From Acidimicrobiaceae bacterium (GTDB lineage Bacteria > Actinomycetota > Acidimicrobiia > Acidimicrobiales > UBA8190): 6,194 nucleotides of DNA. The stretch covers positions 15,408 through 21,601 of the forward strand of contig PKWD01000076.1 of the NCBI GenBank assembly GCA_003131945.1. Direction: 5' to 3'. Below, one piece after another: positions 1-4,547 of this stretch (within the stretch, counting starts at the first letter, position 1; the number at the start of each line of letters is the position of its first letter). Below the pieces are notes generated by a model. It made no database searches. It was not told the origin of the DNA and saw nothing but the letters and a program-made list of their open reading frames with translations. The translations under genes and the position numbers were made by a program.

Positions 1-239
1 GAGATGCTCTTGGTCCGGGCCAGGCCGCGCCCGGCCGCCACCATGCCCGGGCGCCAGGGCACGGACCGCACGTCGATGCCGAGCTTCTCGAGGGCACCGA
101 GGTCGGCCGAGCCGTCGTCGTAGGCGCACACCACGAGATCGCTGCGCTCGGCCAACCGTCGGGCGATGGCCAGGGAGCGCTGCTTTCCCCCCGAGTCGTC
201 GGGAAGCGGCACGAACTTCGTGACCATCAGTGCTCTCAC
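1..239 (-). CDS. GT4-like glycosyltransferase, N-terminal part only (runs off window)
   Basis: This is the first 79 or so codons of a gene whose 3' part lies beyond position 1. The product starts MRALMVTKFVPLP and continues DDSGGKQRSLAIARRLAER. A hydrophobic first strand, a turn, a Gly-Gly-x-x-R loop and a helix with paired Arg is the usual opening of GT-B enzymes of family GT4, which transfer a sugar from a nucleotide sugar in the cytoplasm. I chose the GTG at 239-237 because it overlaps the stop of the preceding gene in a GTGA tetranucleotide, has a GGAG Shine-Dalgarno eight bases upstream, and gives the family-typical 'MRxLxVT' start. An ATG four codons later (227-225) is the alternative. 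The donor-binding C-terminal domain is not visible, so the sugar and exact subfamily are unknown. As last gene of a coupled run of glycosyltransferases, it probably extends the same glycan. Confidence 0.8.
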   Translation of the reverse strand, partial: MRALMVTKFVPLPDDSGGKQRSLAIARRLAERSDLVVCAYDDGSADLGALEKLGIDVRSVPWRPGMVAAGRGLARTKSI

Positions 240-1450
240 CGATCGGGCTCCGCCCCCACCTGGCTCGGGGACCGGTGGGCGAGGTGTCGGTAGAGGTCGG
301 CCAACCCGTCGGCGAAGAGATCCATCCCGTGCCCGACCTCGGCGGTGTCCCGGCCCCGTCGGGCCATCCGGGCTCCCAATTCGGGGTCGCCCAGAACCCT
401 TTCGAAGGCCCTCGTCATGGCGTCGGCGTCCCCCACGGGGACGAGAAGGGCGTTGTCGCCGTCGGTGAGGAAGTCGGCGACACCCCCCGAATTGGTGGCC
501 ACGACGGGCACGCCGGTGGCCTGGGCCTCGAGCACGCTCATACCGAAGGGTTCGGCCGTCGACGCGTTCACGACCATGTCGAGGGCCCGCAACGTCTCGG
601 GCACGTCCTCCATGCGTCCCACGAAGCGGGCACGGTCACCAAGCAACCGGCTGGCGTCGGCCTTCAGGCGCTCGAGGTAGGCGCCCGAATCGAAGCCCGG
701 GCTCCCGACCACCACGAGATGGGCCCGTGCCGCTGGTCCCGTGAGCGCCGAGACCGCCCGCACGACGAGGTCCACCCCCTTCTCGGGATCGATGCGACCC
801 ACGATGCCGATCAGGGGGTCCGTCTCCGACGAGGTGAGCCGCCGACGCATCTCGGGATCGGCCGGCCCGGGCTTGAAACGGTCGAGCTCGACCGACGGCA
901 CCATGATCCGCAGCCGGCTGGCGCCCGACGGCCCCACACAGTCGGCTACGGCATGGCTCACCGAGATGGCGGCCGACGACAGGCGCACGGCAGCGGTGAG
1001 GACACGGCGTCCCATCCCCGGCCGGACGATGTCGTGCAGGTCGAGGACCACCGGCCGACGCGCCAGGCGACCGGCGACGGCGCAGTCGAAGTGGGTCCAC
1101 AAGCTGCTCGAGTGGATGATGTCGACCTGGCTCCCCATCTTGGCGATCGACCGCATCGACCGCAGCGACGATGTGAGCTCCTTGGCCAGCTGACCGGTCG
1201 GCGCCCCCGACACACCGTCGGCGGCCCGGATCCCCTGACGGTCGGGGATATCGAGCGGAAGATGGCGCAGCCCCATTCTCGTCCACTGCTCCTCCAGGTC
1301 ACCACCGGACGGCGACGCCAGGGCCAGTTCGATGCCCCGTTCGGCCATCGGGGCGGCGAGGGCCATGATGATCAACTCGGCCCCCCACGCCTGGCGCGAG
1401 TTGCTCACCTCGGCGACGCAGAGTCGCTCGTTGTTCTGGCGCCGGCTCAC
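236..1450 (-). CDS. GT4 family glycosyltransferase (404 aa)
   Basis: A complete two-domain GT-B glycosyltransferase, expected to move a sugar from a nucleotide donor onto a lipid-linked acceptor in the cytoplasm. The N-terminal acceptor domain has the glycine loop WGAEL (residues 22-26), a His-Asp pair in LDLHD (136-140) and the ISVSHAVAD segment (162-170). The C-terminal donor domain (about 210-370) has GIVGRIDPEKG (215-225), with the Arg and Lys that contact donor phosphates, and a perfect E-x7-E motif, E300 PFGMSVL E308, followed by TGVPVVAT and SGG. The length is normal for GT4. The start is the GTG at 1450: it forms a GTGA overlap with the upstream stop, has AAAGG seven bases upstream, and gives a protein that begins just before the first Rossmann strand. 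The frame is open much further upstream, but that part only shadows the previous gene. The sugar transferred cannot be read from the sequence. Confidence 0.93.
   Translation of the reverse strand: MSRRQNNERLCVAEVSNSRQAWGAELIIMALAAPMAERGIELALASPSGGDLEEQWTRMGLRHLPLDIPDRQGIRAADGVSGAPTGQLAKELTSSLRSMRSIAKMGSQVDIIHSSSLWTHFDCAVAGRLARRPVVLDLHDIVRPGMGRRVLTAAVRLSSAAISVSHAVADCVGPSGASRLRIMVPSVELDRFKPGPADPEMRRRLTSSETDPLIGIVGRIDPEKGVDLVVRAVSALTGPAARAHLVVVGSPGFDSGAYLERLKADASRLLGDRARFVGRMEDVPETLRALDMVVNASTAEPFGMSVLEAQATGVPVVATNSGGVADFLTDGDNALLVPVGDADAMTRAFERVLGDPELGARMARRGRDTAEVGHGMDLFADGLADLYRHLAHRSPSQVGAEPDR
248..251 (-). promoter_or_regulatory. Shine-Dalgarno GGAG for the GTG start at 239
   Basis: On the minus strand, GGAG at 251-248 lies eight bases before the GTG at 239-237 and inside the end of the preceding gene. 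It supports the GTG over the ATG at 227, which has only a GAGAG stretch close upstream. Confidence 0.5.
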
Positions 1451-2727
1451 GAAGGGACCTTTATGCGACGGACGGTGTCGGCCCTGGCGCCGACCCGCCG
1501 GCGAGCGCCCCAGCGGTCGGTGCGGCGGTGCGCCCGGCGATCGATGACGTCGCGGTAGACGGCCAAGGTGGCCAGGGCCGTGCCCCGTCCGGTGGGGAGC
1601 GGTGGCGCCGGCGGAGGGTGGCCGGTGAGGGCGTCGACCAGGGCGTCGGCCCACGCCTCGGCGTCCAGGGGCACGACCAGGCCGGCACCGGTGCTTCGCA
1701 CCTCGTCGCCCAACGCCGGGGAGGCCAACACCGGGGTACCGGCGGCCACGCCGCGATGGAGGATGCCCGAGTGCGAGCCGTGACGGTAGGGGAGCACGAG
1801 GACATCGGGCGCCGCCGACCAGGAATCGAAGTCGTCCTCGGCGATGAACCCGCGTCGCACGTCGACGCCCTCCAACGCCTCCAGGCGGTCGAGTTCGTCG
1901 CACCGGTACGGCTCTCCGACGACGAGGAGCCGCGCCCCGGGAACCTTGGCCGTCACCCGGGGCCAGGCATCGGCCAGCAGACCGACCCCCTTGTAGGGTC
2001 GTATGAGGCCGAGGAGCATGGCCGTGGGCGCATCGTCGAGGCCGAGCCGCTTGCGGGCCGCCTCCCGGGGCACGGCCAGCCCACCGAGGGCCAGATCGAC
2101 GGGGACGACGTAGACGGGCACTCCCGGCGCGCAGGTCTCGACCAGACGGCGTGGGCCTTCGCCATGGATGATCACGGCGTCGGCCGCCCGCCACCGGCGG
2201 GCTGGGCGTTGCAGAGCACGCGCCCCTCCGTCGAGGGGCTCGGGATCGTGAGCCGTGATCACAACGGGAACACGTCGGGCCACGGCGGCCAGGGCCAGGT
2301 GGTCGAGACCCGGGACCACCTCCGTGTGCACGTGCACGACGTCGCACCGGGCCCGGAACACGGCGCGTCCGAGCAGAAGCGCCGACGGTCCGATCTCGGC
2401 CACCCGGCGTCCGAGCACCCGGAGCTGGGCCAGTCCGGTGACGTCGCGGCCCCAGCGGCGGTCAGCCAGTGCCAGTCCCGGGTCGGCCAGGCCGGCGGGA
2501 GCGGCCAACGACACGACGGCGCCCTCACCCCGGAGGGCGGCCCGTAGGCATTCGCAGTAGCGGGCGATGCCGCCCCGGTCCGAGACATCGACCAGGAGCA
2601 CCCGCAGAGGTCTCCGTGACTTGGATTCGGGCGCTGACTTGGGCTTGGGCCATGACCGGCGCGGGGGCCATGACGTGGACTCGGGCGATCCCGGTCGGCC
2701 CGCGGTCGCGCCCTCCGCCCCATCCAT
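1447..2727 (-). CDS. GT4-like glycosyltransferase with repeat-bearing N-terminal extension (426 aa)
   Basis: A GT-B glycosyltransferase with a clear Rossmann start LRVLLVDVSDRGGIARY (residues 41-57), a VVHVHTE strand (130-136), TAHDPEP with the expected His (158-164), and a C-terminal donor domain containing LGLIRPYKG (239-247, phosphate-binding Arg and Lys) and ARLLVVGEP. The usual E-x7-E donor motif is absent: the region reads LPYRHGSHSGILHRGVAAG (312-330), with Gly317 and Arg325 where the two Glu would align. From memory, an SG-containing version like this is a recognised GT4 variant. About 40 Pro/Ser/Lys/Arg-rich residues precede the catalytic fold and include a 4 x 6-residue repeat. The C-terminus is strongly basic. 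The ATG at 2727 is a tentative start: a -10-like TAACGT lies just upstream and no good Shine-Dalgarno is seen. ATG 2790 (447 aa), GTG 2730 or GTG 2601 (just before VLLVDVS) are alternatives. It heads the distal part of the cluster; its substrate is unknown. Confidence 0.88.
   Translation of the reverse strand: MDGAEGATAGRPGSPESTSWPPRRSWPKPKSAPESKSRRPLRVLLVDVSDRGGIARYCECLRAALRGEGAVVSLAAPAGLADPGLALADRRWGRDVTGLAQLRVLGRRVAEIGPSALLLGRAVFRARCDVVHVHTEVVPGLDHLALAAVARRVPVVITAHDPEPLDGGARALQRPARRWRAADAVIIHGEGPRRLVETCAPGVPVYVVPVDLALGGLAVPREAARKRLGLDDAPTAMLLGLIRPYKGVGLLADAWPRVTAKVPGARLLVVGEPYRCDELDRLEALEGVDVRRGFIAEDDFDSWSAAPDVLVLPYRHGSHSGILHRGVAAGTPVLASPALGDEVRSTGAGLVVPLDAEAWADALVDALTGHPPPAPPLPTGRGTALATLAVYRDVIDRRAHRRTDRWGARRRVGARADTVRRIKVPS
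1458..1462 (-). promoter_or_regulatory. Shine-Dalgarno AAAGG deciding the GTG start at 1450
   Basis: AAAGG at 1462-1458 on the minus strand is seven bases from the GTG at 1450-1448 and sits within the last codons of the upstream gene. Together with the GTGA stop/start overlap it fixes the start of the 404-residue glycosyltransferase, whose frame otherwise stays open for about 300 further codons. Confidence 0.55.
2614..2685 (-). repeat. Four tandem degenerate 18-bp units in the N-terminal extension of the GT4 gene
   Basis: Read on the minus strand, four consecutive 18-base units end in TCATGG, TCATGG, TCAGCG and TCACGG, and each starts with CCC. The first is CCCGAGTCCACGTCATGG and the last CCCGAATCCAAGTCACGG. 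In frame they encode PESTSW, PPRRSW, PKPKSA and PESKSR, residues 15-38 of the protein when counted from ATG 2727. The fifth codon is TCA in every unit, an uncommon serine codon in DNA this GC-rich, which argues for duplication of one unit rather than composition alone. Confidence 0.75.
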
Positions 2728-2735
2728 CACATTCC

Positions 2736-2741
2736 ACGTTA
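2736..2741 (-). promoter_or_regulatory. Possible -10 element TAACGT (leaderless-type start)
   Basis: TAACGT at 2741-2736 on the minus strand matches the actinobacterial -10 pattern TANNNT and ends eight bases before the ATG at 2727. That spacing would put transcription initiation at or next to the start codon, as in leaderless mRNAs, which are common in actinobacteria. The lack of a good Shine-Dalgarno before this ATG fits. No convincing -35 hexamer is seen at the usual distance, so this is tentative. Confidence 0.35.
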
Positions 2742-2754
2742 GCGCGGTCTTCTG

Positions 2755-2769
2755 ACCACGAGCGGTGGT
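2755..2769. repeat. Small inverted repeat ACCAC-5-GTGGT
   Basis: ACCAC at 2755-2759 and GTGGT at 2765-2769 form a 5-bp stem around GAGCG. It covers the place where a -35 element would lie relative to the candidate -10, so it might be an operator. A stem this short can arise by chance in such DNA. Confidence 0.2.
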
Positions 2770-2832
2770 GGAAGGCCCGGAGTCACCCATGAATCCACCG
2801 GATCCCGCCCGGAATCGAGGTGGTGGAGCCAT

Positions 2833-2850
2833 CGGGCACGATCCTGCCCG
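2833..2850 (-). terminator. Weak candidate hairpin, possible terminator after the GT-C gene
   Basis: CGGGCA (2833-2838) and TGCCCG (2845-2850) form a perfect 6-bp stem with a 6-base loop. It lies about 140 bases past the GT-C stop in the transcribed direction. No T-tract follows, so this is not a standard intrinsic terminator. Read-through into the downstream glycosyltransferases remains possible. Confidence 0.2.
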
Positions 2851-2861
2851 ACCGGGAGCGG

Positions 2862-2871
2862 CCGTGCACGG
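2862..2871. repeat. Perfect 10-bp palindrome CCGTGCACGG
   Basis: The intergenic palindrome CCGTGCACGG is flanked by GGGAGCGG on one side and TTCCGCCC on the other, extending the dyad imperfectly. It could be a regulator binding site, but no evidence beyond symmetry and intergenic position is available. Confidence 0.25.
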
Positions 2872-2941
2872 TTCCGCCCTTGGAGACAGCCCCCGGACAC
2901 CCCCAACCGCACACCGGCTGCATCGGGACCGCTCGGCTGCC

Positions 2942-2991
2942 ATCAGCAGGCATCAGGACGATCAGCAGGCATCAGGACGATCAGCGATCAG
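2942..2991. repeat. 19-bp tandem repeat overlapping the GT-C stop codon
   Basis: The 19-mer ATCAGCAGGCATCAGGACG occurs exactly twice in tandem (2942-2960 and 2961-2979), followed by partial units ATCAGCG (2980-2986) and ATCAG (2987-2991). ATCAG (CTGAT on the coding strand) therefore occurs six times, starting at 2942, 2952, 2961, 2971, 2980 and 2987, about every 9-10 bases. The GT-C stop TGA (2990-2988) is the one inside the copy nearest the gene. The other copies place TGA in every frame just downstream. Confidence 0.85.
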
Positions 2992-4547
2992 ATGCGCTCC
3001 GCGTAGAGGACCACCTGGACCCCGTGGAAACTCCTGGTCCCGTCAGGCTCGAGGCCGGCGGAACGCAGGCCGGCCACAACGGCCTGGTCCTCGGTCGGAT
3101 AGAGCTCCTGTTGGCTCTGGACCAACCACACGCGGTGGTAGCCGGCCACGGCGTTCTCGATACCGGAGCGGCTGGCGTTGATGGACGTGTCGTAGCGCAG
3201 ACCGTTGGTGGACCACGGGCCGGGCGGGAAGAGGGGGTGGAGGTCGCCCTCGGCCCCGTCCTTCACGAGATACCACTGGAAGGGGATGCGGGTGTAGGGG
3301 GCGAAGATGACGACGCCGTCACCGGGCTGGGCCCGGTCGGCCACCGACGCCACGGCGCCCCGCCAGTCCTGGGACGAGCCGTGGGCGAACAGGGCCCCGA
3401 CCCCGACTCCCGACAGAACCGCCAGTCCGGCCACGGCGCCCGCCATGGCCCTGCTCCCTTTGATGCGGGACAGGGCGTAGCCGACGAGCATGACGAAGGG
3501 CGGAAGGCAGATCACCAGGTAACGCACGACGAGGAGGGGCTTGTAGGCCAGGGAGAGAAGGACGACGACGGCCACGGGTACCACCAACCAGCACAGGGCG
3601 AAGACGATCGGCCACTGGTCGACGGTGATCTGCAGCCGCGGATGTCTCCGGGCCACGGCCACGATCCAGACCACGAGGGCGACGACGACAACGACGGCGA
3701 GATCGATCACCGGATGCGGTATGTCGGCCCGCACGGTGGTGAACAGCTTCCCGGCGCTCGACCCGGCCGCCCAGTTCACACCGGAGCTGTCGGTGGCGTG
3801 GATGAGCAGGGCCAGCGGGACGAGGAGGATGCCGAGACCGACGGCGGTGAGCACGAGACGAGGCCACGGTGCACTGCGCCGGGGCAGGAAGGCGAGTGAC
3901 GCGCCGTGGGCCAACGGCACCAGAGCGGCCCAGAAGTTGGCGTAGGCGGCCAGCGCCGACACGACGGCGTAAGCCACCCAGACGGCCCGGCCCGACGGTG
4001 CCCGTATGCCGCGCACGAACAACGCTGACGAGGCGGAGACGAGAAGGAGGCTGAGCGCGTAGCCGCGCGCGTCCTGGGCGAACATGACGACGAGGGGATC
4101 GAGGGCCAGGAGCACGCCACAGATGAGGGCGGCGCGGCGGCCGAAGAGGCGACGGGTCACCACCATGACGACAGCCAGCGCGCCCACGCTGGCCACGACC
4201 GAGAACGAACGGGCGATGGTCTCGGTACCGGCGTGACCCGACACCGTCGAGACGATGGAGTCCCACACCCGCAACAACAGGTAGTAGAGCGACATGTTCG
4301 CTTCGCGGTGCAGAACGGTCTGGGTGAAGATGTGCCAGGGCGAGTAGGCGAGCGTCGTGCTCACGCTCTCGTCGAGCGACAGACTGGGGCGCCCGACGGA
4401 GACGATGCTCACGAGGAAGCCGACGACGAGCACCACACCGACAGGCACGGTCCACGATGTGAGCGGGTGACCGGAATCGACGCCGACATCGCCAGCACCC
4501 GCGTCACCGGCGCTCACGTCAGGAGCCCGGTGTCGAACGATCGTCAT
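2988..4547 (-). CDS. GT-C (GT39/PMT-like) membrane glycosyltransferase (519 aa)
   Basis: A polytopic membrane protein with about ten hydrophobic segments, near residues 33-52, 112-131, 138-156, 161-178, 188-206, 229-248, 280-298, 313-334, 341-360 and 366-387, and a soluble C-terminal part of about 130 residues. The first outward loop carries LSLDES with the Asp59-Glu60 pair typical of the acidic catalytic site of GT-C enzymes. QDARGYAL (158-165) matches the motif common in actinobacterial GT39/PMT-like proteins, and DWRGAVASVADRAQPGD (394-410) resembles the periplasmic tail start of that group. Such enzymes use polyprenyl-phosphate-linked sugars and act on the outer face of the cytoplasmic membrane. 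The ATG at 4547 overlaps the stop of the priming transferase as ATGA; a GAGG 13 bases upstream is a loose Shine-Dalgarno, so translation is probably coupled. The cytoplasmic leader is Gly/Ala/Asp-rich. Acceptor and sugar are unknown; a protein acceptor cannot be excluded. Confidence 0.88.
   Translation of the reverse strand: MTIVRHRAPDVSAGDAGAGDVGVDSGHPLTSWTVPVGVVLVVGFLVSIVSVGRPSLSLDESVSTTLAYSPWHIFTQTVLHREANMSLYYLLLRVWDSIVSTVSGHAGTETIARSFSVVASVGALAVVMVVTRRLFGRRAALICGVLLALDPLVVMFAQDARGYALSLLLVSASSALFVRGIRAPSGRAVWVAYAVVSALAAYANFWAALVPLAHGASLAFLPRRSAPWPRLVLTAVGLGILLVPLALLIHATDSSGVNWAAGSSAGKLFTTVRADIPHPVIDLAVVVVVALVVWIVAVARRHPRLQITVDQWPIVFALCWLVVPVAVVVLLSLAYKPLLVVRYLVICLPPFVMLVGYALSRIKGSRAMAGAVAGLAVLSGVGVGALFAHGSSQDWRGAVASVADRAQPGDGVVIFAPYTRIPFQWYLVKDGAEGDLHPLFPPGPWSTNGLRYDTSINASRSGIENAVAGYHRVWLVQSQQELYPTEDQAVVAGLRSAGLEPDGTRSFHGVQVVLYAERI

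Larger units (their letters stand above)
2728..2987. other. Intergenic gap of about 260 bases
   Basis: This is the only non-coding gap between the genes here; the other junctions overlap by four bases. It separates the GT-C gene stop (2990-2988) from the next glycosyltransferase start. It holds a 19-bp tandem repeat beside the stop, a 10-bp palindrome at 2862-2871, a hairpin at 2833-2850, a small inverted repeat at 2755-2769 and a -10-like element at 2741-2736. The reading frame of the downstream gene stays open back to 2943, but the translation there shows no recognisable protein. I see no separate gene on either strand. Confidence 0.7.

Noticed and set aside
230..1558. Long plus-strand open frame (442 codons) opposite the canonical GT4 gene
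   Set aside because: Its translation is His/Arg/Gly/Pro-rich with no recognisable domain, and it mirrors a minus-strand gene with intact GT4 motifs. GC-rich DNA produces such antisense frames routinely.
1451..2347. Upstream extension of the 404-residue GT4 to a 703-residue fusion protein
   Set aside because: The extension is Arg/Pro/Gly-rich and lies out of frame on top of the preceding glycosyltransferase. The GTG at 1450 with AAAGG and the GTGA overlap is a better start.
1528..2547. Plus-strand open frame of 339 codons opposite the first GT4 gene
   Set aside because: It is an antisense shadow of low-complexity composition, with no motif and no start context; the minus strand encodes a clear glycosyltransferase here.
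2795..2823. CCACC...GGTGG inverted repeat as a terminator
   Set aside because: The arms are only 5 bp, the loop is 19 bases and no T-tract follows; too weak to call.
2728..2943. Extension of the 426-residue GT4 back to the ATG at 2943
   Set aside because: The extra residues look like translated non-coding DNA, the start would lie inside the 19-bp repeat, and no ribosome site supports it. A shorter extension to ATG 2790 cannot be fully excluded.
2942..2991. CRISPR-like array
   Set aside because: The units are contiguous 19-mers with no unique spacers and only two full copies, so this is a simple tandem repeat.
2820..3899. Plus-strand open frame of 359 codons across the gap and the GT-C gene
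   Set aside because: Its Asp/Gly/His-rich translation is the antisense of hydrophobic membrane segments, with no domain signature.
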